Positions 10,446 through 23,281 of a stretch of DNA of 64,000 nucleotides are shown here, in pieces. Under the pieces are notes generated by a model. It was not told where the DNA came from. It worked only from the letters and a program-made list of their open reading frames with translations, and searched no databases. The position numbers and the translations under genes are program-made. The number at the start of each line of letters is the position of its first letter. Position 1 is the stretch's first letter. Source of the DNA: Aphidius gifuensis (lineage: Eukaryota; Arthropoda; Insecta; Hymenoptera; Braconidae); the NCBI RefSeq assembly GCF_014905175.1, contig NC_057789.1, positions 22,130,555 through 22,194,554 on the forward strand. Reading direction: 5' to 3'.

Positions 10446-12479
10446 GTAGCTCGTGTTGCAATTTTCAAATAGGTAACAAAACAATCATTATTACTAGAAA
10501 AGTCATACTACCTAGCTGATTCACCCCTACTACTATGAAAAATTTGTCCTTTTTTTAGTTCTAAATAATAAGCATAAATAAATTCTTTTATTTTTTTAAA
10601 ATTAGAAAAAATTTGGTTTTTACCAATTTTTTCTAGATTTAGTTCCTAATAAAGTTTTTCATTAATCTGATAGTAGTGTACTATCTATAATCTTTCTCAA
10701 TTTTTTATGCTCAAGAAAAAATTATTCTATTTCCAAAAAGTCTTCAAAAAGTATGATAAAGAAATTAATTTTTTATAATTGATTTTCTTCATCTAGAATC
10801 AAAAAGAAAAAGTTGCCATTTTTAATTTTAAATTGAACTAAGTTCTGAACAATATTTTTAAATTTTCTATAATTATGAAAAAAAATTGTTTCTTCTTAAA
10901 ATTTTTCTTAGTTTAGGAGTTTTCTTGATAAAAGTTTATTTTTTCGATTTGACAATACAAGACAATTGGTTAATACTTTTCTGAGGGTATGCATGTGCAA
11001 AATTGGTTTTACGAAAACAGAATGCAAAAATTTTTTTAAAATGTTGAATTAATGTTTAATATAAAGTTTTATTTTTCTTAACGTGAAAATCAACCTTCAA
11101 GAAAAAAAATATTTTTCTTTTGGTATTTTTTTTTTTTGTCTGTTCAAAATATCTTTAATATTGAGAATTTTAAACTAGATTTATGTATCCAACTTCACAT
11201 TAAACTTTTTTATAATAAAGTACTAATTTTTTTTTTTTTAAAAACTTAAACCAATTAATAATAAATTTTTAACCCAGATTTGATGGAAAAATTATGGGTA
11301 CGACAATACAGATTTATTGATAGTTGGCGATTTTGTTTCCTAAATTTTTCCTAATGAAGTTAATTAAATCTTCAAGTGCCATGATTTTTATATATTAATC
11401 AGAGTTCATCAGCGATTCACCGCTAATTTTGGATTTACTTTGTCAAGGCAGCAAAATAATGTTTAAGCGTTTAAATATTTAATTTCACAGATCGTTTGAT
11501 TGCTTTCTGATTACTGTTCTTTGGAATTCTTGTTGCAATTCAATCGCTGATTTTAAATCGTAATACAGTCAAGAAAATGTTTCAAATATAGTGTTCCACA
11601 GAAATTACGGTTTTGCGATATTTTTATTTGTTAATCAAAATATACCTTCAGCTGTGGGGAAGGATAAGTTTTTGATAAAAAATATAATTATAAAAATAAA
11701 ATTTATTTCTAAATTCGAAAATAAGTTTTTAAATTTAGGGGATGAGTTTCACGTAAATATGATCATTTCCATTTTACTTGAGAAAACGTTTTTTTTTAAA
11801 TGGTTACGATAAATTTCAGAAAGATTTTCGACTAGGATTGAAGATTATTTACTGGTAAGTATGAAATTCCTTGGATTTGGAAAAAATAATTATTCAACGA
11901 GATTATTTACTTCATTTAAAATTTTTCAAATGAAAATATTAATACTGTATGCTATATTCTTTAATATTTATGGAATCAAGTTTATCAATCTAAGAAAAAT
12001 ATTTAATTTGAAGATCCATTCATCAGAAGTAGTTTTTTTTATATAAATAATATTCTGAAATCTTTGATATAAAATAAAAATTTATTACAGAAAAATAAAT
12101 ATTTCCAAACGTATTTTATTATTGATACGAATATGGATTTCGATTGGATTTAGAATATTTCTCAATTTTGAAAAACATGATTTTTAATGTCCAGGAGAAA
12201 ATTTTGAACGTTTGGTATATTCTTCGAGTTCAGAATGTAATACACAAGATTATAAAGTTTGAATTTTATTGATCAATTTTATATTAAATTTATTTTATTA
12301 TTATTGGAAAATAAATGATGAAAATAACATTAACGGAATTGATTTTCAAAAAAAAAACAAAATATTTTAACCATAAACAGTGTTTATTTGAAAGAATATT
12401 TATCCGGATGAAAAATTTCTGTATTGTTTTTTTTTATTACTAAATAAATTTTTATCATTTTTAAAAAAATAAAATTTAA
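10446..12479. other. AT-rich intergenic DNA, no gene seen
   Basis: About 2 kb of low-complexity AT-rich sequence. Short open stretches at 11591-11812 and 11861-12046 have no recognisable motif and a composition like the surroundings, so I do not call them. 12480-12850 repeats part of 9505-10210. Confidence 0.5.
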
Positions 12480-13179
12480 TTTCAACAAATAATAATAGTT
12501 ATGTAGTTTTCATGAAGATAGACAATAGTCTGTTTTAAGAAGTAATTAACTTGATTATAAAATTTAACAAAATGACGTAACTTTTCCTTCGATTAAGTTA
12601 AATAAAAAATTTAATTTTATTCTATAACTCTAATTTTTTCTTTTCTTTCAAATATTATAATTATTCTCGACAGTTATCTTCGTATATCAGTCATTTTTTC
12701 AAAATTCAAGTTTTTTTTGAACTTTAAATTTTTATTTATAATAAAATATATATTTTGAAATATAATATTTATTTTATACAAAACAGTTGCATGAAGCATG
12801 AAAAATAAAAAGTAATTTTTTTAATTACGTAAAAAAATTTTTTGTACAATACTAAATGAAATTTTTAATTTTTAGTCATTAAAGTAAAGGTTTATACAAT
12901 TATATGTACTACGGATTTGTTGGACATGCACTAAATTACTTAAATTATTTTTATGTAAATAAAAAATAAAAAAACATTATTTAAAAAAAATGAAAATTAA
13001 ATCCATGGAAGATTTCAAGGTTTCACAAACTTGTTCTAATGACTTGATCGAAGTCATTGGGAAAATTAAGTCTTTACTTAGCTAATGAATTATTAATTTT
13101 TAAAAATGAGCCATATTAGAAGAAACATTATCAAAATCTTGGTATCAGGTAGGCCCAAGTCTGAGATTGCTGTCGACCG

Positions 13180-13420
13180 TACAGTGTATACCTGTCCATA
13201 CCTGCCGATATGTAAGGGCCGTGAAGGCAGTAGCAGTCGCAAGCAGTATTCCAGTATTGCAGTGTTGCAGTTCAGTTCGATAGCAAGTAGCAACAGATCG
13301 CAAGATACAGTCTTGAAAGCAAAGTTACGAACCACGTGGCAATCGACTTTATAAGGTTAAATACTATTCTATTCACGTGCATCGGAAAAAGCTATTATAA
13401 AGCGCAATCAATTTATTGTA
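13180..13420 (+). promoter_or_regulatory. Conserved upstream block of LRR copy B
   Basis: CCTGTCCATACCTGCCGATATG, GCAG-rich words, ACCACGTGGCAATCGACTT (from 13331) and TTCACGTGCATCGG (from 13372) precede the leader exon (13502) in the same order as in C, D, E and G. It is a probable promoter or 5' UTR by conservation. Confidence 0.55.
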
Positions 13421-13501
13421 TAATTTTTTCCATTAAATTTTTGCCGGATTAATAACTTATTGTGATTTTTCTTTTTTTTTTAAGTTGAATAAAAATAAAA
13501 A

Positions 13502-15958
13502 ATGGGGATTGAATCAAATGGGATAAATATGAAGAGGGCAGATTTGATTCCTTCCGATTGGCATGAAGAGTTCATTACATTTTTAAAAAAAGAAGTAAGT
13601 TTGGTATTATGTAGCTACTGTAATTGTTTATTGTAAATTAAATAAAATAAGGATTAATTAATTTTTTTATATATAGGATGAGTTATTAGAGACATCTTTA
13701 GATGATGAAGAAATAGAATCTATGGAAATGGAGTATGATGATTATTATGATTATGGAGAAGATGATTCTGAAGATAAATAAAGAAGAAACCGATAATGAT
13801 TTTGAAATAGATACCGATGATGATGATACTGATGATAATGATGATGATGATGATAAATATGAAAAACAAGAAAAGGCACAGTGTTATTTGCGTATGATTC
13901 GCATCAGTCCTCTATTTGCTAGTCAACCACGACTCGAAAGAAGTAAGAAAATACCAACACTATAATTTTTAATGATAAAAACAAAAAAAAAAATGTTGTT
14001 TTACTCTAAATAGTAAATATTCTAATGAAAATATTTAATTAATTTTTCAGTATGTAAAGATTGGAAGAACAATGTTCTTTCTAAACGCTTTAGAAAATAT
14101 ACATTTCGGAGCAATAAAAATGATTCAGTTAATGAAATACATGAAAAAACAAATGATATAAAGTACCTAATTAATCTCTGTGGAAGTCATTTAACAAATC
14201 TAGATTTATCAACTTACCCTACTTCTCAATTAATGCCAATAATCAATGCTAATTGCCCAAGTCTTAAGAGCGTTGCATTAAGATTCAAAGAAATATCAAG
14301 TCAAGATTTTGAAAATTGTTTTTCTAAAATGCCTAATCTTCAAATGTTGTCGATTGACTGGGAATGTAAAAATTCAACTCTACCAATGACTTTAGCCAAA
14401 TCAATAAAACAAATTGGTAGAGCCTTGATAAGTTTGAAACTTTCATGTACCTTAAAAGGAAATGATATGTTCTCACCAGATACATTGGTTTCAGTATGTT
14501 TTAATAAATATTTTCCATTAAAAAATGTTATTAAATTTTTTATAAATTATTTATTTATTTTTTAGGTATTTCCACGGCTCACTGCTTTGAGATATTTAGA
14601 AATATGAAAATTTGGACTAAGTCAACTATTAATCCAGTCGATAAGTAAAGCGAAAAATGTGTTTGACCTAGAATTAACGTCTCGTTGGCCGAAAAATCAT
14701 CCGATGTTTGATACAAAAATCAATATGTATCCAATTGGGAATATGAAAAAACTCTGGTATTTAAGAATTGATTGTGATTATGGTGTTAGAGATGAATTTT
14801 TGATTAATCTTTGTAACAATGCTAAAAAATTAGCACTTTTAACTATAACTGGCACAAATATTAGTGATACTGGTATGAGTGCAATTAATAATTAAAAATT
14901 AAAAAGTTTCAATTTTTGTTTTATTCTAGTTTTATTGCGGACAGAAATTTACAGCAATTGATTTATAACTCAATAATTTATTGTGAATATATATTAACAC
15001 GTTACAATATTATGTTGTTTACTTTAAGTTTTGAATTTTATCAATTAATAATTTAAGGTTGTGAAGGAACTTCTAGATCAAGTATATATTACAAAACAAC
15101 GTAAAACTAAATTCTATTTAATAAAAATAATATTGTTATTTTAATACAATAATTTTTATTTTATTTTTGGTCTAGAGTTCAATAAAAAAAGTTAATTGTT
15201 ATTATATTAAGTTAATAAATTTACAAAAACGTTTTATATTTAATATTACTTAATTAAAATATTTTATTCGTTTTGAATATTTTTTATAAAAATATAAATA
15301 TTTATAAATAAGTAAACATAAATAGAAAACAAGTTAAAGTCCGATTTCATTAGGTTAAATTATATTTTTATAAAGAATAATAATAAATATTTTTTATTTT
15401 CGCTGTATATATTCAAATACTTGATTAAGCAAAAATACAGATAAAATGATTTGAGATTAACATAATTTAATTAAATAATATTTTGTTCATCACAATAATT
15501 ATAATATTGATTATAAAAAAATAAATATAGTAATTCATGGAAATGAAAAATAAGAAAAAGTACTTTGTAATTAATAAAATTACAATTATGATAAAAGAAA
15601 ATTTTATTAATAATCATATACATAATATTTTATATACAACGACGCGCCGGAGCCTGGTACGCTGCGCTTTAAAAATTTTGAAGAGTTTCAATTTAAAATC
15701 TAGTTTTATATTTTGCGGACGACAAAAATAAATTTATCACTCATGAATTAATTCAATGTTTATTCAATCAAGAAATTGGGAACGCTGAATATATCAAATT
15801 ACATTAATATCATTGATAAATCAGTACTTAAACTGTTAAAAATTTACAAATTTGAATCTTTATATATTAAAAATACGAAGGTAACTCGTCAAGCTGTCGA
15901 AGAAATATATAAATTAACAAAACAACGTAAAAAACCCGTAAAAGTACATCACTTTTAA
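13502..15958 (+). pseudogene. FBXL-like LRR gene copy B, pseudogene
   Basis: All four exons are recognisable: leader 13502-13594 (31 codons, intact), acidic exon 13677-13942, LRR exon 14051-14493 and last exon from 14566. Three lesions disable it. The acidic exon is 266 nt, one off the family's phase, and the frame hits TAA at the end of EDDSEDK. The last exon has TGA where the paralogues have Trp (LEI-stop-KFGLSQ, about 14605). The exon is also split after GMSAINN (14895) by about 800 bp of foreign and duplicated sequence, resuming near 15690 and ending at 15958. It keeps the uninterrupted CCACGGCTCACTGC site that dates the insertion in copy A. Confidence 0.88.
14945..15682. other. Insertion in copy B with another LRR tail
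   Basis: The exon words GTTTCAATTT...CTAGTTTTAT...TTGCGGAC occur on both sides (about 14905-14945 and 15683-15722), so the exon was duplicated around the insert. Within it, 15060-15240 resembles the end and 3' UTR of another LRR copy (ACAAAACAACGTAAAAC, then GGTCTAGAGTTCAATAAA). The rest is AT-rich and shows nothing recognisable. Confidence 0.5.
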
Positions 15959-17015
15959 ATATAATGATTGATTATTTTAAAATCATCAGTGGAATTAAAT
16001 AATGTTTTATTTTTTTGAGTCTAGAGTTCAATAAATAAGGAAAATTGTTATTATATTAATTTAATAAACAACAATAAACAGTTTTAGTTTTAATATTTAC
16101 TTGCAATTAATTAATATTTTTATTCATTCGTTTTTTTTTTTTCTTAAAACTAATTAAAAATAACAAAAATAATATATTTCTATAATTTTTATCGAATAAA
16201 TAATAATGGAATGTTATCAGCTAGTTGACCTTGACAAAAGTGAATAAGTTCAAAATCTAGGTTTAATATATAATATTATATTACCTAGATTATAATCTAA
16301 TCTATCATTATATATATATATAATATTATATATTATATATATACCATATATAATGGATTGCAACCAGCATCCTATACGCTTTTAGCTAGCTAGTCTACTA
16401 TGTTAGTTTGTGATTGACACAGTTATTAAACTCATTAATTAATAATTATTATATATTTATTATAATATACTAGTTATTAAATAATCAAAAAGGACTATAT
16501 TGCTTCAATTCGATTTGAAAAATTTATAAAAAAAAGTTCAACCATTGATATTTAAATAATAAAATAATTCAGGTAATATATCTTAAATCTATAGATTGTA
16601 AACATTTTTGGATGGTTTTTGTTTTAAAATATACATAAATTGACTATATATTTACGATGACTTGGTTGCTGGGTGCCTGAGTACTCCATCCTCGATTAAT
16701 TTTTGATATTGACCATCCTTCAATTCTTGACATACGAGTTATCGTTTCATTAACTCAAGTAACCGATCCTCAGCAGTTAATGCACCTGTTTTCCAGCAGC
16801 ACCCCCTTGAAAAATATTACCACCCTGAATATTCACTGAATTTTTAATTTTTTCTGAAATTTATGTTAATTTTTCATTAAAAGACAGTCATCATCATCAT
16901 TAACAGGACAATTAATCAATTAATTTTATTCATTTACAAATTGAAGGATAATATTTTTGCTTTCTGTTTCCTTTTCTTTTTTAAATCATCACCAGAAGTT
17001 TGAGGCATAGAAACA
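15959..17015. other. 3' flank of B and intergenic DNA
   Basis: 15960-16450 is the conserved 3' flank of the family, with an added (TA)n tract at 16309-16350. 16600-17000 is unique-looking AT-rich sequence with no frame that I can support. Confidence 0.45.
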
Positions 17016-17275
17016 TAGAGAGAGAGAGAGAGCAAAAGTTGAAACAGAATGTTGGTGTGTATCTGTGTACCTGTCGATGTGTGAGGGCGGTAGCAGTCAA
17101 GCAATCAAGCAATCCAAGCAATGTTGCAGTATTGCAACGTATTGCAGGTATTGCAGTTCAGTTGGATAGCAACAGATATCAAGGTTACACACCACGTGGC
17201 AATCGACCGAGTAAGGTATGAAAGGTTAAATACTATTTTATTCACGTGCATCGAAAAAAAGCTATTATTAAACGC
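17016..17275 (+). promoter_or_regulatory. Conserved upstream block of LRR copy C
   Basis: A GA tract (17016-17032), AACAGAATGTTGG, GCAGT/TTGCAG words, ACCACGTGGCAATCGACC (from 17191) and TTCACGTGCATCG (from about 17240) lie in the same order as in the paralogues, 110-370 bp before the ATG at 17386. Probable promoter and 5' UTR. The GA tract could bind a GAGA-type factor and CACGTG a bHLH factor; both are inference. Confidence 0.6.
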
Positions 17276-17385
17276 AATCAATTTTTTGTAAAGTTTTTTC
17301 CCTTAAACTTTTGAAACTTAATATTTGCCAGTATAATAACTCATTGTGATTTTTCTTTTTTTTTTAAGTTGAACGAAAATAAAAA

Positions 17386-19000
17386 ATGGGGATCAATTCA
17401 AATGGGATGAATATGAAGAGTGCAGATTTAATTCCTTCCGAATGGCATGAAAAATTCATTACATTTTTAAAAAAAGAAGTAAGTTTTGTATTATGTAGCT
17501 ACTGTAATTGTCTATTGTAAATTGAATAAAATAATGATCTATTGATTTTTTTACAGATAGAATAAAGTATTAGAAACATTTTTAGATGATAAAGTAATAG
17601 AATCTATGGAAATGGAGTTTGATGATTATTATGATTATGGAAAAGATGATACTAAAGATGATGACGATGATTCTGATGATGGAGATGAAAATGATTCTGA
17701 TGATACCGACGATGATGACGATAATGATAATAATAAAGTTTACAATAAATATAAACAACAACAAAGGGCACAGTGTTGTTTGCGTATGATTCGCACGAGT
17801 CCTCTATTTGCTAGTCAACCACGACTCGAAAGAAGTAAGAAAATACCAACACTATAATTTGTAATGATGAAAACAAAATTTTGTATTACTCTAAATATAC
17901 TAATAAAAATATTTAATTATTTTTTCAGTATGTAAAGATTGGAAGAACGATGTTCTTTCTTCATCCTTTAGAAAATATACATTTCGAAGCAATGAAAATG
18001 ATTCAGTTAATAAAATACACGAAAAAATATATGAATTAAAGTACTTACTGAAACTCTGTGGATTTAATTTAACAAGTCTGGATTTATCATGTTATCCTAA
18101 TTCTAAATTACTGCCAATAATCAATGCTAATTGCCCCAAACTTTTGAATCTTTCATTCGGATTTAAAGAAATAATAAGTCAAGATTTTGAAAATTGTTTT
18201 TCTAATATGTATAACCTGCATATGCTGTCGATTTACTGGAAATGTGAAGAAACTCTACCAATGACTTTAGCCAAATCATTAGAACAAATTGGTGAAACCT
18301 TGGAAGTTTTAAAACTTTCATGTTGCTTACAAGGGAATGATTTGTTCTCACCAGATTCATTGGCTCCGGTAAGTTTGAATTTGTAATAAATATTATATTA
18401 CAATAAAAAATCAGTCAACTATTACTCCAGTCGATAAGTGAAATAAAAAATTTGGATCATCTAGAATTAAGGTCTCGTTGGCCGAAAAATCATCCAATGT
18501 TTGATACAAGAATCAATATGTATCCAATTGGGAATATGAAAAATCTCGAGTATTTGAATATCGATTGTGATTATGGTGTTAGAGATGAATTTTTGATTAA
18601 TCTTTGTAACAATGCTAAAAAATTAGAGCTTTTAACTATAACTGGCACATATATAACTGATATTGGTATGAGCGCAGTTAATAATTTAGAACAATTAGAA
18701 GAGTTCAATCTTGGTTTAACTTTTAGTTTTTATGTTCCGCGATCAGCAAAAAATGAATTTATTACTGATGAATCAATTCAATGTTTATTTAATCGAAAAT
18801 TGGTCTGTTTGGAAATATCAAATTGCATTAATATCACTGATAAATCAGTACTTAAACTTGTTGAAAACTTACCAAATTTAACAGATTTATCTATTAAAAA
18901 TACAAAGGTAACTCGTCAAGCTTTCGAAAAAATATATAAATTAACAAAACAACGTAAAAAACCATTGAAAGTACATCATTCTTTTAAAAATAATGATTGA
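17386..19000 (+). CDS. FBXL-like LRR protein, copy C
   Basis: Proposed exons are 17386-17478, 17561-17834, 17929-18368 and 18431-19000, in frame throughout, giving about 458 aa. The leader is MGINSNGMNMKSADLIPSEW. Exon 2 is an Asp/Glu-rich linker running into CLRMIRTSPLFASQPRLERI, joined across the splice to CKDWKNDVL, which resembles the end of an F-box (R..ERVCK.W). Exons 3 and 4 hold FBXL-type LRRs, for example LEISNCINITDKSV and LPNLTDLSIKNTKVT. By family analogy it could be a substrate receptor for an SCF ubiquitin ligase, but the F-box is weak. Oddity: against D and E, about 60 bp covering the usual last acceptor and the VFPRL start of exon 4 are deleted. ACTATTACTCCAG ending at 18430 would restore the frame. 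The exon 4 start is therefore less certain than the rest. Confidence 0.7.
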
Positions 19001-20261
19001 TTATTTTTAAATCATTAGTGGAATCATCATTTTCTTTTTTTTACTTCTAAAGTTGAATAAATAAGAAAAATTGTTATTATATTAGTTGAATAAACAACAA
19101 TGAAAAATGTTCTAATTTAAATATTGACTTGCAATTAATTATTATTTTTATTCATTTCTAGTTTTTTTCCATAAAACTAATTTAAAATAACAAAAATAAT
19201 ATATTTCTATATTTTTCAACAAATTAATGAGTATATGTAATTTTTATGTTGAAAATATATATTATTAAAATTAGCTGTTTTCGTTAATAATCAATAATTA
19301 ATTTTATTATTAAATAAAAAACCAATTATGATGAATAAATTCCTTGTATAAATTTGTTTTTTTTTTTTTTTCAAATAAAAAATTAATCAATAAATTTTAT
19401 AAATTATTTTTTAATTATATAATTATTTATGATATTTATATTTACATAGATTTTCATCAAGTTGAAAAAAATAATAATAAAAATAAAAATAGACATTAAA
19501 AAAAAATAAAGAATGGTAAAAGGCATATTCATTGTTCTCATATGACACTTGTGATTAAGTTGACAAAAGTAATAATAATAAAGGGGTTTTTCGAGAGGGC
19601 GATGAATTTGTTGTTGGTAAAAGGTTTTAGCATGATGCACCAAACAAAAACAGGTAATGCAGTAACGACTTTAGGGGATAAAATGATACACGTGAAAAAT
19701 TGACCTATATATATATTTTGTTTTAGTATTTATAATGTTTTGATGAATCATAGTAGTTATTTATTATCAAAGATTAATTATAAAATACAAAAGCATTTTC
19801 AAGTTTCTAGATAAACTTTATCAGATTTTTCTTTTAAAATAGTTACTTTTATCATTTTTTATGTTATTTTTAATATCTTAACTAGTACATGCTTTGATTC
19901 AAAATATATTTATATAAAATATTTCAGCAATTTAGCCAGTCGATCTTGTATTTATTTATCAACTTGTTTGATTTATCAAAACGTGTATTCACTGTAAAAC
20001 GTAAATTGTTACAATATACAACATTTGTATAATCAAATTAATAATCAATAATAATAATAAATTCTTCCAAAGTTACACTTGTTTTTTCTTAATTTTTTAA
20101 GTTTAACTTAATAACTTGGTGTAATTAATTAATCAAAAAAATGAAAAATGTATTTTTCTTTAAATTTTTCAAGTTAAATAAAAACTAAATAATTTATCTA
20201 TAATTCTTATTTTTTTATTCTTTCAGTTAAAGATATCAATTATTCTCGACAGTTATCTCCG
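19001..20261. other. 3' flank of C and duplicated segment
   Basis: 19001-19230 is the family 3' flank. 19230-19690 is AT-rich with no gene. 19690-20255 repeats 9505-10030, including GTTTTGATGAATCATAGTA and ATTCTCGACAGTTATCT, and stops at the transposon terminus at 20262. Confidence 0.55.
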
Positions 20262-20512
20262 CCCAGGTAGGAGTAAACGATTGTGCCAGGCCTGGCACAA
20301 GCTTGTGCACAAGGCTCACATGCTTGTGTCTAGCTTGTGCTACAAGCTTGTGCCAAGGTTGTTAAGTGATTGGAAATGTGCCTATGTTACAAGCTTGATG
20401 ACAAGCCTTGTGCCAAGGCTCGTGTCCCAGCCTCGTGTCAAGACTCGTATTCCAGCCTTGTGCCAAGGCTTGTGCCTCGGGCTTGACTCAAGCTTCCAAA
20501 AACAATTTAAAA
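20262..20512 (+). mobile_element. CCCAGG-family terminus, isolated
   Basis: CCCAGGTAGGAGTAAACG followed by about 230 bp of CTTGTGC/GCACAAG words. It is an almost exact inverted copy of 26563-26812, the right end of the element at 25382-26812. Alone it lacks the tRNA-like core and a partner terminus nearby. Confidence 0.75.
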
Positions 20513-21000
20513 AAAAATATAAATAATTGCAGCTTATAGTTTTAAAAATATATATACTAACTATCGTGATTCACGTGAAAAATGTAATGTATTTAATATC
20601 ATGTTTTTTTGCACAATTCTATGTTTTTTTGTAAAGTGATGATTCATCAGGTCTTGGTCTTGAAATTGTTTATAATCTATAACCCAAATCTTCTTTTTAT
20701 TCAATTATCAACTGTTAAACTTTTTTTGATAAAAGTTTTCTAATCGATTGGAAGTCTCATTAATCATTTTCTATTATTTAATAACCAATATTATAATAAA
20801 TATTTGATATTTATAAATTAATTAGCTAAATAACTCTGTCTATCACATAGTAACATAGTACACTAACTATATAGCTAGCAAGTAGTCGGTGATGCTGGTT
20901 TCATTCCAAACGAAAATAAATATAAAATGAAAAAAAAATAACAATTAATTGCAAGTATTTATTTAAATTTAAACTGTTTATTGTTATTTATTCAACTCGA
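20513..21000 (-). other. 3' flank of LRR copy D
   Basis: No gene. It matches the 3' flank of copies A and E, including AAGTAGTCGGTGATGCTGG near 20880-20900. It is separated from gene D by the insertions at 21001-21358 and 21398-23275. Confidence 0.55.
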
Positions 21001-21358
21001 CCCTGGTAGAAATATTTCTCCAACTTTCCAACTTTCTCCGCCTTTTTCAACTTTCTCCACCTTTTACGAAAATGACCCATGGTTGGAGAAAAGTTGGAAA
21101 AAAGTTAAAAGTATATTTTTGGTTGAAGAAGGTTGGAAAAACTTGGAAAAAGTTAGAGTACATTTCAGGTTGGAGAAATGGCGAAAAAAGTTGGAGAAAA
21201 GTCGAAAAAAGTTGGAGTAAATTTTTGGTTGGAGAAAGGTTGGAGAAATTTGTCCGCATTTTCTCCAACCATGGGTTATTTTCGTAAAAAGGTGGAGAAA
21301 TGGCGTAAAAAAGTTGGAAAAAAGTTGGAGAAAAGTCGGAGAAATATTTCTACCAGGA
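21001..21358. mobile_element. CCCTGG-family element with TTGGAGAAA array
   Basis: The 20-bp inverted ends are CCTGGTAGAAATATTTCTCC (21002-21021) and its complement (21338-21357). The interior consists of GTTGGAGAAA/TTTCTCCAAC words on both strands, so the whole 358 bp can form a long hairpin. Open stretches on both strands are by-products of the repeat. No transposase was seen. Confidence 0.85.
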
Positions 21359-21397
21359 GGTAAAAAAATATATATATTATTTGATTCCACTAATCAT

Positions 21398-21934
21398 TTA
21401 AGGTTGATTCTGAAATCTGAAAAATCGCAACTTGAATTTTTTTATCTTATGTTTAAATGAAGTAATTATACATTGTCAATTTTTTCAATTTTTTTTTTGT
21501 GTGGTTTTTGGAATTTACTGTCAAAGTTGACAACTTTAACACGAAGGTATGGCGGTACATCATATTTTTATTGATAACTTTCCAAAACGAAAACGTTAAA
21601 TTTCTATCAGTTTGTAGTGCTAGAAAAGTCAAATTTTTGATATAAATTTTTGGTATTTCGTCTGTTTGCGTTTTAAAATAAATAACTTTAATTAAAATTT
21701 TGCGAGAAGCGCAGCAACACACGAACATGAACTTACAAGCATGGTTTCAGTGATACGATGTAATCTTCGCTTGCTAGTGTCTAGCCACTCACACACATAC
21801 TACTAAAGAACTTTAGTTTTTTCATCAGTGGCGCCACAAAATTTTGGGACATGGGAATAAAAATAGCGTTATTGATATACAGGCCCTTCGTGGCATCAAT
21901 ATTGGTTCGGTGATGCGACTAAAATCAACCTTAA
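21398..21934. mobile_element. TTAA-bounded MITE 1
   Basis: It begins TTAAGGTTGATT and ends AAATCAACCTTAA. Related interior sequence (TGTCAAAGTT.ACAACTTTAAC, CACACATACTAC) occurs at 30249-30819. TTAA ends are typical of piggyBac-type insertion. No gene was seen. Confidence 0.75.
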
Positions 21935-23275
21935 GGTATAATGCCAAAAATTTTGGGGGCGTGTCCTAAATATGCCTAATGCTTACATGGACAGTTTTGC
22001 GTTGCCAACCCCATAACTAAAAAATGGGTTAACTACTCGGTGGTTTTGTGGCTTATTAATAATACTTTTACTAGAATCTTATCATTTCGTCTATGTTATT
22101 GCATAATAAATCATATTCTTGTAATTTAAAAACAATTTTAATTAGTTTTTATTTTCTCGTAATGACCCGGCAATAGTGCTTTTTGTCAGTTTGCAACAAT
22201 CTTGACGCCATCTTATCTATTTTATGAATGTATAATGGTGTATACAGTATTATCAGCTGTGTAAATTTTAATAAATTTGCTGTTTAAATTTTCCCACTTC
22301 AATGCGCTGTTGCCAGAGCCTCAATACTCGTTCTCATAAAATTGCTAAAATCGTGTTTTAGCTTATATTTTTTAATATTACGCGAAATTAGTCTTATAAG
22401 CCCATTTCATCTGATATCAAAAATTTCCTTATTTTTTTTTAATACCTATTAAATTTTGGAAAGATCTCTTCATTACAAGTATTGTTTAGTTAAGGAGAAA
22501 AGCCCCATTGAAAGGATGCAAAACTTCTTTTTTGTGTTTTAGATAGTTAAAATTATGATGAATCTATTAAAACAAATTTCTACGTTTTCTTGAACTTAGT
22601 TTAAAGTTATAATGTTTATAAAAAAAAAAAAATTTAACATGGGCTCTTATGGGTAATGAAAAATGACCCTCAAACAGTAGTTATTACCATATTTTGTATA
22701 GTGTTTTTGTGAATATAAATAAATAAGAAATTATTTAGAACAGAATGACAGTTTTAGTTTTGTCAGTTACTATCTTATTGTTTATAAAATAGCAATGAAA
22801 AAAAAACGCTAATTTATCATTTTTTTTCTTGTCAGCAAAAAATATGGCAACTGCATTGGATTCGTGTTATAAATTTGATGGTATATTATCGACTGCGTCT
22901 CTAAAACGTGTCTACTTAGATCAAGCGTTGTAAATCTCTTTGTTGTGTAGGTGTGAATTTTTTTAATTGTGTGGGTAAAAATCAAAAGTTTTCACGTCAG
23001 CGACTGGTTTTTTTACAACAAAAATAGAGTTCAGGGACAAAACTTTCATTATATGTACGTTTAGTTAAGTTCGTAGATATTTTCTAACACCTCCTCCCAT
23101 AAGAGCCCATGTTTAACCTCTCTAAATTATGTCAACTTTGAATAATTATTTAAAAAAAAAAAGTCTTATAACATAAAAACTGAATTGACAAAAAGATGCA
23201 TTATTATTTCATTTATCTAAATTATTAATTTCATAAACTTCCCTTTATTTTTCATTTTGGCAGGTTATACCTTAA
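21931..23275. mobile_element. TTAA-bounded element 2, abutting MITE 1
   Basis: It begins TTAAGGTATAATGCC and ends GGCAGGTTATACCTTAA, and shares the middle TTAA (21931-21934) with MITE 1. Copy E has the empty site: a single TTAA at 27907-27910, seven bases beyond its stop. Inside, TTTAACATGGGCTCTTATGG (22634-22653) pairs with its complement near 23097-23117, a nested inverted repeat of about 480 bp. No coding region of note was seen. Confidence 0.75.
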
Positions 23276-23281
23276 AAATAA

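Noticed and set aside
11591..12046. Two small open stretches as genes
   Set aside because: Composition matches surrounding AT-rich DNA, and no start context, splice sites or motifs support them.
17582..17764. Isoleucine-rich minus-strand open stretch
   Set aside because: It is the complement of the GAT/GAA-rich acidic exon of LRR copy C.
20281..20526. 81-codon open stretch, also at 26563-26793 on the other strand
   Set aside because: It is the terminal array of the CCCAGG element; its conservation follows from being the same transposon end.
20981..21390. Overlapping open stretches of 60-108 codons on both strands
   Set aside because: They lie wholly inside the TTGGAGAAA hairpin element and arise from its short repeated word; no protein signal beyond the repeat.
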